Assembly: GCF_029690065.1 (NCBI RefSeq)
Contig: NZ_CP121463.1
Coordinates: 3,472,001 to 3,536,000 of the forward strand
Source of the DNA: Arthrobacter sp. Y-9
GTDB lineage: Bacteria; Actinomycetota; Actinomycetes; Actinomycetales; Micrococcaceae
Direction: 5' to 3'
Length of the DNA stretch: 64,000 bases
The translations under genes were made by a program, and so were the position numbers. Positions 7,934 through 16,187 of the stretch are shown piece after piece. Below the pieces are notes generated by a model. The model was not told the origin of the DNA, made no database searches, and saw only the letters and a list, made by a program, of their open reading frames with translations. Within the stretch, counting starts at the first letter, position 1. The number at the start of each line of letters is the position of its first letter.

Positions 7934-8616
7934 GCGGACACCTCCGCCGGCTCGGCGGCCCGCGAGCGCTTCGCCCGGCCGTTCGTGGCACGCTGCCAGG
8001 GCATGAGCAGGCGCCCCAGAAGCACCAGGACCACGTCCACGAGAATCGCCAGGATCACCACGGCGGCGACTCCGGCGAACACCTCTTCGATGAGCCGGCG
8101 GTCCAGCCCGTTGGTGAAGAGATACCCCAGGTTGTTGACCCCGATCAGGGTGCCCACCGTGGCCAGGGCGATCGTGCTGACGGCCGCCACGCGCACCCCG
8201 GCGAGGATCACGGGGGCGGCGAGGGGCAGTTCCACCGTCCAGAACCGGCGTGCAGGTGCGTACCCCATAGCGGTGGCGGCGCGGCGCACGTCGGGGTCCA
8301 CGGCGTCGAGACCGTCAGCCACGGAGCGCACCAGGATGGCGACGGCATAGATGGTCAGCGCCGTGACGAGATTCGCCTCGTTGGTGGCCGGGTAGCCGAA
8401 GAGCGCCGGCAGCAGAATCAGCAGCGCGAGCGACGGGATCGTGTAGAGCAGCCCGGTCAGCAGGATGACGGGTCCGCGGACGAGCCGGTACCGCCAGGCG
8501 AAACGGCCCAGCGGAATCGCGACCACGATGCCGAGGGCCAGGGCGATGACGCTCTGCCGCAGATGCACTCCGGTCAGATTGAGGATCAGCCCCAGGTTGT
8601 CGAGGATCCAGGTCAC
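7930..8616 (-). CDS. ABC permease, osmoprotectant (OpuBB/BD type)
   Basis: A 228-residue membrane subunit with the ATPase-contact loop VDPDVRRAATAMGYAPARRFW and the family phrase TVGTLIGVNNLGYLF. It lies one base downstream of the ATPase gene and overlaps the next permease by four bases. The four genes therefore form a tightly coupled operon. Such two-permease systems import glycine betaine, choline or carnitine in other Gram-positive bacteria. Confidence 0.88.
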   Translation of the reverse strand: MTWILDNLGLILNLTGVHLRQSVIALALGIVVAIPLGRFAWRYRLVRGPVILLTGLLYTIPSLALLILLPALFGYPATNEANLVTALTIYAVAILVRSVADGLDAVDPDVRRAATAMGYAPARRFWTVELPLAAPVILAGVRVAAVSTIALATVGTLIGVNNLGYLFTNGLDRRLIEEVFAGVAAVVILAILVDVVLVLLGRLLMPWQRATNGRAKRSRAAEPAEVSA

Positions 8617-8617
8617 G

Positions 8618-9499
8618 TCAGCCGCCGGTCCCGCCGCCCGGCGCCACGGCCGGGGCGGTTCCGCCCACGGCTCCGGACGCTGCCGGCGCGTCCACGAGCG
8701 CTCCCTGGGTCCGACCGGTCGCGTCGACCACCACGGTGCCCTCGGGGGTCTCCACCAGGCGCAGGGCGCGCTTGCCCCGGTCCGCCCCGATGAAGGCGGC
8801 CACGAAGTCGTCGGCAGGATTCGCGATGATCTCCTCGGGAGTGCCTTCCTGCACGATCTGCGCGCCGGCGCCGAGGATGACGATGCGGTCGCCGAGCAGG
8901 AACGCCTCGTCGATGTCGTGGGTCACGAACACCACGGTCTTGCCGAGTTCGGACTGGAGACGCAGGAGTTCCTGCTGAAGCTCGGCGCGGACGATCGGGT
9001 CGACCGCTCCGAACGGCTCGTCCATGAGCAGGATGTTCGGGTCTGCCGCGAGACCACGGGCCACGCCGACCCTCTGCTGCTGGCCCCCGGACAGCTGGCT
9101 CGGGTACCGGTCCGCGAGCTTCTGGGAGAGGCCCACGGTGTCCAGCATCTCGCGGGCGCGCGTGTGGGCGTCGGCCCGGGAGGCGCCGTTGAGCCGCATC
9201 ACGGTGGCGACGTTGTCCAGCACGGTGAAGTGCGGCATCAGGCCGGAGTTCTGCATGACGTAGCCGATGCCACGCCGTAGGGCCACCGGGTCACGGTCCA
9301 GGACGCTTTCGCCGTCGATCTCCACGGTGCCGGAGCTCGGCTCCACCATCCGGTTGATCATGCGGAGCAGGGTGGTCTTGCCCGATCCGGAGGAGCCCAC
9401 CAGGACGGTGGTCTGCCGGGGCGGGATGACCAGGTTGAAGCCGTCCACGGCGAGCGTGCCGTCGGGGAACGTCTTGGAGACGGAGCGGAATTCGATCAT
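8618..9499 (-). CDS. ABC ATPase, osmoprotectant (OpuBA/OpuCA type)
   Basis: A 293-residue nucleotide-binding subunit. Walker A is GSSGSGKT (35-42), the signature LSGGQQQR begins at 136, and Walker B ILLMDEP is at 156-162, with the downstream THDIDEA switch. The C-terminal 50 residues are a short, low-complexity remnant where OpuCA proteins carry CBS domains, so osmotic sensing by CBS domains is not expected. ATG at 9499 is preferred over the in-frame GTG at 9547 because the protein then begins right at the conserved fold. This ATG overlaps the stop codon of the 58-codon frame upstream (ATGA). Confidence 0.88.
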   Translation of the reverse strand: MIEFRSVSKTFPDGTLAVDGFNLVIPPRQTTVLVGSSGSGKTTLLRMINRMVEPSSGTVEIDGESVLDRDPVALRRGIGYVMQNSGLMPHFTVLDNVATVMRLNGASRADAHTRAREMLDTVGLSQKLADRYPSQLSGGQQQRVGVARGLAADPNILLMDEPFGAVDPIVRAELQQELLRLQSELGKTVVFVTHDIDEAFLLGDRIVILGAGAQIVQEGTPEEIIANPADDFVAAFIGADRGKRALRLVETPEGTVVVDATGRTQGALVDAPAASGAVGGTAPAVAPGGGTGG

Positions 9500-9672
9500 C
9501 GTCCGGCCCGCCCCCGGTCTCCGGCGAGCGCCGGGCCGTTCGGACACGCCAGGACCGCTGCCCGTGTGGTTTCCAGCAGCGGGGTTTCAGCCCGCGCGAC
9601 GGCGGCCCTCGACTCAGCCACGCTGCCGGCGGACCCGTGAGGGCGGCCGTTTCCTGCGAATTCGGTATGCAT
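9496..9672 (-). CDS. Possible leader/small ORF of the osmoprotectant operon
   Basis: A 58-residue open frame with a very strong ribosome binding site (GGAGAAGG, about 8 bases before ATG at 9672). Its stop overlaps the ATPase start by four bases. The ATPase itself has no good ribosome binding site, so this frame may act by translational coupling. The predicted product is polar and alanine/arginine-rich with no recognisable domain. It could instead be a chance open frame in high-GC DNA. Confidence 0.4.
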   Translation of the reverse strand: MHTEFAGNGRPHGSAGSVAESRAAVARAETPLLETTRAAVLACPNGPALAGDRGRAGR

Positions 9673-9738
9673 GATCTTCCTTCTCCTGTGTCCTGACGAC
9701 ACTACGGTGAGCCTCTGACACTCTTCGGAGCCGACCCC

Positions 9739-11157
9739 TCAGGCGGATTGCCGTCCGTACGATTCGAGGAGCCGCAGCCAGACCTCGCTCAGCGTCGGAT
9801 AGGACGGTACGGCGTGCCAGAGGCGCTTCACGGGCACCTCACCCACCACCGCGATGGCGGCGGCGTGAATCAGCTCGGCCACGTCGGGCCCCACGAACGT
9901 CACCCCGAGGAGCACCTCCCGGTCCTCGTCCACCACGATGCGGGCACGGCCCTGGTACCCGTCCTCGTGCAGGGAGGCCCCCGCCACGGAGGAGAACTCG
10001 ACATCCACGGCCCGCACCCGGTGCCCCGCCTCACGGGCTTCCGCTTCGGTGAGGCCCACGGCGGCGACCTCGGGCTCGGAGAAGATGACCTGTGGCACCG
10101 CGGCGTGATCGGCCGTGGCGACGTGGCGGCCCCACGCGCCGTCGTCGACCGTCTGACCCTGCGCACGCGCCGCGATCACGTCCCCGGCGGCCCGCGCCTG
10201 GTACTTGCCCTGATGGGTGAGGAGCACGCGGCCGTTGACGTCGCCCACCGCATAGAGCCAGTCCACGCCCGGCACGCGCAGCGTGTCATCGACGGTGACG
10301 GAAGCGCCCGGGTCCAATCCGACCGTCTCCAGGCCGATGTCGCCACTGCGCGGCTTTCGGCCCGTCGCCACGAGGATCTCGACGGCGCGCACGTCGCCGG
10401 CATCGGTGCGGACGGTCACGCCCCCGTCGTCGCGCTCCACGGACAGGGTCTTCACGCCCAGGCGCACGTCCACGCCGAGGTCCCGCAAGCCGTCGGCCAC
10501 CAGGGCCCCGGCGAAATCCTCCACCGAGCCGAGCAGTCCGCTCCGCGCCAGCAGCGTGACCTGCGAGCCCAGCGCGGCGTAGGCCGTCGCCATCTCGACC
10601 GCCACGACGCCGCCTCCCACCACCACGAGGGATTCCGGCACCTCCTGGGCGCTCGTCGCCTCGCGGCTGGTCCAGGGCCTGGCCTCGCGCAGACCGGGGA
10701 TCCCGGGAATCGCGGCGTCGGAACCGGTGCTCAGCACGACGGCGTGGCGGGCCGTGAGCGTGCGATCCTCCCCGTCCGGCGTCGTGACGGTCACCTGGCG
10801 CTCACCGCTGAGCCGCCCGTGCCCGCGGACCAGATCGATCCCGGCCGAGTCGAGCCAGGACACCTGCCCGTCGTCCTTCCAGTGGCTCGTGAACGAGTCG
10901 CGCCGCTTCAGAACGGCACGCACGTCAAGGTCGCCCGTGACGGCTTCGGCGCTGCCGGGCACCTTCCGGGCAGCCCGCAACGCCTGCGGGGACCGGAGCA
11001 ATGCCTTCGATGGCATACAGGCCCAGTAGGAACACTCTCCCCCGACCAGTTCGCTCTCCACGATCACGGCCGTCAGGCCACCCTGGACGGCACGGTCGGC
11101 CACGTTCTCGCCCACCGGGCCACCGCCCAACACGATCAGGTCATACTCGTCACTCAT
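9739..11157 (-). CDS. FAD-dependent pyridine nucleotide-disulfide oxidoreductase
   Basis: A 472-residue class I flavin disulfide reductase related to dihydrolipoamide dehydrogenase and mercuric reductase. The FAD motif GGGPVGEN is at 11-18. The redox cysteine pair is Cys42 and Cys47 (ECSYWACMPSKA), with the normal four-residue spacing but an unusual SYWA filling. The NAD(P) motif GGGVVAVE and the second FAD motif YAVGDVNG are present. The C-terminal catalytic His-Glu region is HAVPSYPTLSE, with two extra residues compared with the usual HAHPTLSE. The physiological disulfide substrate is unknown. ATG at 11157 has GGGGAGG upstream. It stands alone. Confidence 0.88.
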   Translation of the reverse strand: MSDEYDLIVLGGGPVGENVADRAVQGGLTAVIVESELVGGECSYWACMPSKALLRSPQALRAARKVPGSAEAVTGDLDVRAVLKRRDSFTSHWKDDGQVSWLDSAGIDLVRGHGRLSGERQVTVTTPDGEDRTLTARHAVVLSTGSDAAIPGIPGLREARPWTSREATSAQEVPESLVVVGGGVVAVEMATAYAALGSQVTLLARSGLLGSVEDFAGALVADGLRDLGVDVRLGVKTLSVERDDGGVTVRTDAGDVRAVEILVATGRKPRSGDIGLETVGLDPGASVTVDDTLRVPGVDWLYAVGDVNGRVLLTHQGKYQARAAGDVIAARAQGQTVDDGAWGRHVATADHAAVPQVIFSEPEVAAVGLTEAEAREAGHRVRAVDVEFSSVAGASLHEDGYQGRARIVVDEDREVLLGVTFVGPDVAELIHAAAIAVVGEVPVKRLWHAVPSYPTLSEVWLRLLESYGRQSA

Positions 11158-11285
11158 GCGCAGCGCCGCCTCCCCGGTTCGCGTGGTCTCTCCACTCAAG
11201 CCGATCCGCTCACCGCGCGTCAACCACCCATGATGAAACCGCAGTTCAGAAGGCCCTTTCAGGCCTCTTCAGGGTCCTTCCCGGG

Positions 11286-12281
11286 TCACTTCCGGCGCTT
11301 GAGCCTCCGGAACTCCTTGCTCCACTCCTGGTGAGCGCCCCGCTCACCCGACCTCGGCTTCGGCGCCACCCGCCCGGGGCGCGTGCGCGGCAGGGCCTTC
11401 CAGCCGGCGTCGAGCACCAGAAGCGCGCGCTCGGTCAGTGCCGCATTGCGCAGCTGCAACGCGGTGCCCTTCCGGCGCAGAACTTCCGTGAGTGTCTCGT
11501 CGGCGTCCTTGAGGCGGCCGCTCTGCCGCTGAGCACGCGCCCGCAGGAGGAGCAGCGCGGCGCTCAGCTCGTCCGCGTTCCGTGCGCCCTCACTCAGCCG
11601 GATCACGGACTCGAAGTCCTCCTGCAGACTCGCCAGCTGGGCGAGTGCGAGCGCCTTGGCGGGCGAATGCGGCACCTGCTCCAGCTCGACGACGGCGGCC
11701 TCCACCTCGCCGACCTCGCGCAGGGCGTGCGCGGCGGCATAGTGCAGGGCCTCATCGGAGTAGAGGATGCGGGCCGCGACCCCGTCGCTGAGTTCGACCT
11801 CCACCACGAGGCCCAGCAGATGGCGCTGCATGAAGCGGTGGGCGGCGTCGTCCACCAGCGTCTCCTGCCCGCGGCGCAGCAGTTCCACGGCCTGCGGGTA
11901 CTGCCGTCCCTGGTACGCCCGCAGCCCGGCCAGGACGTAGCAGAGCCCGGCGAAACCACTGTGACTCCGGGCCAGGAGGATGAGCCGCTCCGGCCCGCCA
12001 CCCATCGTGATTTCGGCATGGAGCGCCTTGGCGAACTTGCCGGAGAACCCCTGCAGCCGCCCCGGCCCTTCCCGGAACGCGAAGCGGTTCACCGGGTCCA
12101 GACCTCGCCCGGCCCTGATCCTCTCGCCCAGCCCTCCCGCGATCTTCCGCACCGACACCTGGAAGACCACGCCCACGAACGGCGTGATGTCCCGCGTCTC
12201 CCGGTGCACGGGCATCCCGCCGTCCACCGGATGCGGCGGCAGGCTCCGGGGAGGCTTCCCAGGCGGCTGGGGGGCGGCCAC
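11286..12281 (-). CDS. Helical-repeat (TPR-like) protein of unknown function
   Basis: A 331-residue protein rich in amphipathic helices of TPR/SEL1-like character over residues about 100-290. Examples are GLRAYQGRQYPQAVELLRRGQ and QAQRQSGRLKDADETL-like units. It has a proline-rich N-terminus and a very basic C-terminus (RRLKRRK). I do not recognise a named family. The start is GTG at 12281, two bases after the stop of the MFS gene, with GGAGTGGAG in front, so the two are an operon. A regulatory or scaffold role is only a guess. Confidence 0.7.
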   Translation of the reverse strand: MAAPQPPGKPPRSLPPHPVDGGMPVHRETRDITPFVGVVFQVSVRKIAGGLGERIRAGRGLDPVNRFAFREGPGRLQGFSGKFAKALHAEITMGGGPERLILLARSHSGFAGLCYVLAGLRAYQGRQYPQAVELLRRGQETLVDDAAHRFMQRHLLGLVVEVELSDGVAARILYSDEALHYAAAHALREVGEVEAAVVELEQVPHSPAKALALAQLASLQEDFESVIRLSEGARNADELSAALLLLRARAQRQSGRLKDADETLTEVLRRKGTALQLRNAALTERALLVLDAGWKALPRTRPGRVAPKPRSGERGAHQEWSKEFRRLKRRK

Positions 12282-12283
12282 GG

Positions 12284-13549
12284 CTACTCCACTCCCTTGA
12301 TCCGCACCACGAACACCGCCCCCAGCAATCCGATCACCGCGGCGGCGACATAGAGGGAGAGGTATCCGCCCCAGAGGGTCACGAACGGCCAGGCGATGGC
12401 CGGCGCGATGACCTGCGGCAGCGAGTTGGCGATGTTGATGACGCCCAGGTCCTTGCCGCGCTCCTCGGCGTGGGGCAGGACCTGAGTGATGAGTGCGAAG
12501 TCGACGGCGAGGTACGCACCGAAGCCGATCCCGAGCACGGCGGCGCCGATCAGACCGCCCGCCCACGTCGGGGAGAACGCCAGGATGAGAGCGGACGTGG
12601 CGATGATCGCGGACGAGATGATGACCAGTGGTTTCCGCCGGCCCATCCGGTCACTGATCCGCCCGCCGATCACGCTGGTGATGATCACGAAGATCGCGTA
12701 GAGACCCGTCAGGATCAGCACGCCGGTCTCCGCGGGGATGCCCTGCGTCTCCTGCAGATGCACGGCGTCCGTGAGGAAGAAGAGCAGATACAGCGTGATC
12801 ATGTGGTTGCCGATGTTCACCAGCAGGCGCGTGATCCAGGCCCAGCGGAAATCTGCGGACGCCAACGGCGTGATGAAGCTCAGCAGGAACTTCCCCCAGT
12901 TCAGGGGCGGGACGGCTTCGCGCGGAAGCGGCACGTCACCGGACCGGAACGCGAAGAGGACCACGCCGAGCACCAGCGCCAGGGCGGCCAGCCCGTAGCC
13001 GAGCCACAGATTGCCGCTGACCACGGCCGCGATGACCGCGCCCAGCAGGATGCCCGCCGTCTGCCCCATCGCCGCGAGTCCGCCCACCGTGGCGCGCTGC
13101 TCCGTGGGGACCTTGTCCGGGATGGCGGCGGTGATGGCCGCGTAGGCGCCGTTGCAGCCGGCCTGCACCAGGCACCACGCCAGGGTCATGAGCGCGACGT
13201 CGGGCACGCCCGCGAGCGCCACCAGGGCCAGAGCGCCGACCACCGCACCGCCCACCACCCAGGGCACGCGGCGTCCGAAACGCCCGGTGGTCCGGTCACT
13301 GAACGCGCCGAAGACCGGGTTGGCCACGAGGGACACGGCCGCGCCGCAGCCCGTCACCAGGGCGAGGATGCCTTCCTTCTGGCCAGGATCCAGCTGCGCG
13401 GCCTGCAATCCGAGCAGCACCTGGAGCGGGGCGAAGAAGGCCGCGTTGATGCCCAGATTCACCAGGACCACACCCGTGATCCAGATCGGGCTCACCTCGC
13501 GGGTGGGCTCCTGCGCCACACCCGACGGGCCGTGCTGGGCGATCGACAT
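12284..13549 (-). CDS. MFS transporter, sugar/drug type
   Basis: A 421-residue, 12-helix major facilitator. The loop 2-3 motif is degenerate (GAFSDRTTGRFGRRVPW, residues about 80-96), and its partner in the second half is GGRISDRMGRRKP. The conserved RRVPW and the FAYLAVDFAL-like central helices resemble actinobacterial MFS proteins near the glycoside-pentoside-hexuronide branch. The substrate is therefore more likely a sugar derivative than a drug, but this is weak. A strong GAGGAG ribosome site precedes the ATG. It is followed directly by the helical-repeat gene. Confidence 0.85.
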   Translation of the reverse strand: MSIAQHGPSGVAQEPTREVSPIWITGVVLVNLGINAAFFAPLQVLLGLQAAQLDPGQKEGILALVTGCGAAVSLVANPVFGAFSDRTTGRFGRRVPWVVGGAVVGALALVALAGVPDVALMTLAWCLVQAGCNGAYAAITAAIPDKVPTEQRATVGGLAAMGQTAGILLGAVIAAVVSGNLWLGYGLAALALVLGVVLFAFRSGDVPLPREAVPPLNWGKFLLSFITPLASADFRWAWITRLLVNIGNHMITLYLLFFLTDAVHLQETQGIPAETGVLILTGLYAIFVIITSVIGGRISDRMGRRKPLVIISSAIIATSALILAFSPTWAGGLIGAAVLGIGFGAYLAVDFALITQVLPHAEERGKDLGVINIANSLPQVIAPAIAWPFVTLWGGYLSLYVAAAVIGLLGAVFVVRIKGVE

Positions 13550-13688
13550 GCCGTGCTCCTCATCCCCTGAAGGCCGGGTCCCGTGTCCTGCACGCGGGCC
13601 CGCCGTGCCTCATCCTATGCCGAGCGGCGGGCCCGTGGGCGGGCGAACCGTGCCCTGTGGACACGTCACGGCCGGGCCAGACAGGGCG

Positions 13689-14423
13689 TCAGGCGCGCCA
13701 GTAGCCCAGGGCGTCCACGCGGTCCCGCGGCATGCGATGGGTGGACCGCAGTTCCTTGGACAGGAGGCGGAAGGCGGAGCTTTCACTCGCGATCCACACG
13801 AAGTCCTGCTCCGGGTCCAGGGCATGGTCGCCCGAGGACCAGGCGGCGCTCACCTCGGCGACGAAACGCCGCCCGTCGTCCTCCCGCGGAATCCAGATGA
13901 GGCTGTCCTGAGGGCGCAGACGCAGCGGGATGCCGCCGTCGCTCTCGTGCTGCTGCTCGAGGAACACGACGGCGGGCGTCTCCCCCAGCGCGTCCAGCAG
14001 GGTGTTGAGTCCGGGGACCGCCGCCGCATCCCCCACCGCGTGGACGCGCCGTGGCGCGGGGTCCGGGAGGCAGAAGGCGCTGCCCTGGATGGTGACGTCG
14101 AGGACCTCGCCCGCGGCGGCGTCGCGCGCCCAATCGGCCGCGGGCCCTCGGTGCATCGCGAATTCGAGGCTGAACGCGCCCGATGCGGGGTCGGGGTCCA
14201 CCAGGGTGTACGCCCGCTGGTGGCCGCGGCCGCCGGTCGGGAACCAGACCCGGATCCAGGCGGTGGGGTGGGCGCCGATGGCCTCCAGCAGTTCACGACC
14301 GGTGAAGTCGACCCGGAGGTAGTCCTCGGTGATCCAGCGGCTGCCGACCGTCCTGACCTGGAAATCCTTGGCGCCGAAGGCCTTGAGGACCACGCCCTCC
14401 CAGCCATGTTTGGTCAGCGCCAT
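13689..14423 (-). CDS. Siderophore-interacting protein (ferric-siderophore reductase)
   Basis: A 244-residue FAD/NADPH-dependent reductase of the SIP/ViuB family, which releases iron from imported ferric siderophores in the cytosol. Visible family features are the N-terminal flavin-binding barrel with the RAYTLVDPDP motif (FAD isoalloxazine site), DVTIQGSAFCLPDP, and the C-terminal WIASESSAFRLLSKEL with DRVDALGYWRA. An IdeR/DtxR-type iron box lies 58 bases upstream, so expression should rise under iron starvation. No siderophore ABC genes are next to it. Confidence 0.92.
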   Translation of the reverse strand: MALTKHGWEGVVLKAFGAKDFQVRTVGSRWITEDYLRVDFTGRELLEAIGAHPTAWIRVWFPTGGRGHQRAYTLVDPDPASGAFSLEFAMHRGPAADWARDAAAGEVLDVTIQGSAFCLPDPAPRRVHAVGDAAAVPGLNTLLDALGETPAVVFLEQQHESDGGIPLRLRPQDSLIWIPREDDGRRFVAEVSAAWSSGDHALDPEQDFVWIASESSAFRLLSKELRSTHRMPRDRVDALGYWRA

Positions 14424-14480
14424 GTGTCGTCCTCCGTCTCGCTCGTGTGCCGCGGACCGGTCTGCCGGTTCGCGCGAGAC

Positions 14481-14499
14481 TTAGGATAGCTTAACCTCA
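14481..14499 (-). promoter_or_regulatory. IdeR/DtxR-type iron box
   Basis: Read on the minus strand the site is TGAGGTTAAGCTATCCTAA. It matches the 19-bp iron-box consensus TTAGGTTAGGCTAACCTAA at 16 of 19 positions. It lies 58 to 76 bases upstream of the siderophore-interacting protein start, a normal place for repression by iron-loaded IdeR/DtxR. Confidence 0.75.
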
Positions 14500-14527
14500 C
14501 CTCCTGGGCCGGCGCGGCGGGAGGAGG

Positions 14528-15943
14528 TCAGGCCGCCGACGTCGCGCCTTCCCGTTCACGAAGCTCGCGCGAGCGCTTCGCCGCCGTCGCCCACGGCCAG
14601 TACACGGCAGCGGTCACCACGATGCCGACGATCCAGGAGATGTCCGTCCCGCCGAGGTAGGCGGTGAGCGGCCCGGTGTAGAGCGCCTGGGACAGGAACG
14701 GGATCTGCACCAGGATGCCGATGGCATAGGACACCAGCGCGACCGCGTTCCAGCGTCCGTACCGGCCGTCCGGGTTGTAGAGCGCGGCCACGTCGATCCG
14801 ATGACCGGACACCTTGTAGTAGTCGATGAGGTTGATGACCGACCACGGCGTGAACACCATGAGCAGCAGCAGGATGAAGTTCTTGAAGAGGTTCAGGAAG
14901 TCGGCGGACGCCACCAGCGCCACGATCACGCTCAAGGCGATCACCACGAGCACGGACACCGCGCGGACCGCGGGACGGACCGTGTTCCGGCGGGTGAAGG
15001 CGGTCGAGATCGTGGCCGAGCACATGAAGGAGCCGTATGCATTGAGGCAGTTCACGGTCAGCTTGCCGGTGACGATCATGATGTAGATGCCGAGCGCCAG
15101 CAGTCCGCCGCCCGCCAGATCGCCCATGTAACCCACCTGGTTCTTGAGGAAGCTGCCGCCGAGCCCCGCGGCGGACAGCCCGCCGGCCAGGGCGCCCAGG
15201 GTCATGGCCCACTGCGCCCCGAGGGTCGACCCCGCGAAGGTGTACCAAAAGGTCCGCTTCGCACTCGTGTCCTCGGGCAGGTACCGCGAGTAGTCCGCGA
15301 CATACGGGCCGAAGGTCAACTGCCAGCCCGCCGCCACGGAGACCGAGATCAGGAAGGTGCTGATCTCGAAGGGCTTGGTGAACAGGACCTGAGAGATGTC
15401 GTAGCGGGTCAGGATCACGAAGGTCAGGTAAGCGAAACCGGTCAGGCCCAGCACCGTCGCCACGCGGCCCAGGGCGTGGATGTACCGGTAGCCCATGATC
15501 GCGAGGACGGCCGTCAGCGCTCCGAACACGATGATGCCCACGGAACGGTTGTCAGACCCGATGATGAGGTTGATCGCCTGTCCGGAGAGGACCGTGCCGG
15601 TCGCCGCGAAGCCGATGTACATGAGAATCACGAACACGAGCGGGATGATGGCCCCGTACACCCCGAACTGCGCGCGGCTCGAGATCATCTGGGGCAGGCC
15701 CAGGCTCGGACCCTGCGCCGAGTGCAGCGCCATGACGGCCCCGCCCAGGAGGTTGCCCACCAGCAGGCCGATGATCGCCCAGAACGCGTCCGCCCCGAAC
15801 ACCACGGCCAGGGCGCCGTCCACGATCGCCGTGATCTGCGCGTTCGCCCCGAACCAGAGCGTGAACTGACTCCACGGGCTGCCGTGGCGTTCGCCGCTGG
15901 GGACCCTGTCGATGGATCGGATCTCTAGAGTGGCTGCCGCCAT
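14528..15943 (-). CDS. NCS1 family nucleobase permease (CodB/purine-cytosine type)
   Basis: A 471-residue, roughly 12-helix symporter of the NCS1 family. Hallmarks are IRSIDRVPSGERHG near residues 8-21 and QGPSLGLPQMISSRAQFG in the first third, followed by LTFGPYVADYSRYLP and DYYKVSGHRIDVAALY. The last two occur in cytosine/purine/allantoin permeases. ATG at 15943 has GGGAG 7 bases upstream. Longer in-frame starts give a non-conserved arginine-rich extension. It is monocistronic and divergent in sequence from the other NCS1 permease, so it probably takes a different base. Confidence 0.9.
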   Translation of the reverse strand: MAAATLEIRSIDRVPSGERHGSPWSQFTLWFGANAQITAIVDGALAVVFGADAFWAIIGLLVGNLLGGAVMALHSAQGPSLGLPQMISSRAQFGVYGAIIPLVFVILMYIGFAATGTVLSGQAINLIIGSDNRSVGIIVFGALTAVLAIMGYRYIHALGRVATVLGLTGFAYLTFVILTRYDISQVLFTKPFEISTFLISVSVAAGWQLTFGPYVADYSRYLPEDTSAKRTFWYTFAGSTLGAQWAMTLGALAGGLSAAGLGGSFLKNQVGYMGDLAGGGLLALGIYIMIVTGKLTVNCLNAYGSFMCSATISTAFTRRNTVRPAVRAVSVLVVIALSVIVALVASADFLNLFKNFILLLLMVFTPWSVINLIDYYKVSGHRIDVAALYNPDGRYGRWNAVALVSYAIGILVQIPFLSQALYTGPLTAYLGGTDISWIVGIVVTAAVYWPWATAAKRSRELREREGATSAA

Positions 15944-16102
15944 GGTCACGCTCCCGGGGGTGAGGTTCCTGCTGGTGTTCCGCTCCATTGCACTCCAGCG
16001 GAGGGGCACTGTGAACCCGGTCACAGGGGAAGCTGTCCGGCATCCCGGACGGCGGCCGTGCGGCGGGAGGACCGGCCCGCCGTCGTCGCACCCTCGGAGA
16101 CG

Positions 16103-16163
16103 CGCGAACCGCCAGTAGGCGCCGTTATCCACGAGGAATACGGGCGCCTACTGGCGGTTCGCG
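16103..16163. terminator. Long perfect hairpin behind the MFS exporter gene
   Basis: A 21-bp perfect inverted repeat (arms 16103-16123 and 16143-16163) with a 19-base loop. It lies 25 bases past the stop of the MFS gene on the minus strand and 160 bases before the NCS1 permease start. No T-run follows on either strand. The simplest reading is a transcription terminator of the GC-rich actinobacterial type. Confidence 0.6.
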
Positions 16164-16187
16164 AGGTGATGCGGGAGGCGGCGAGCC

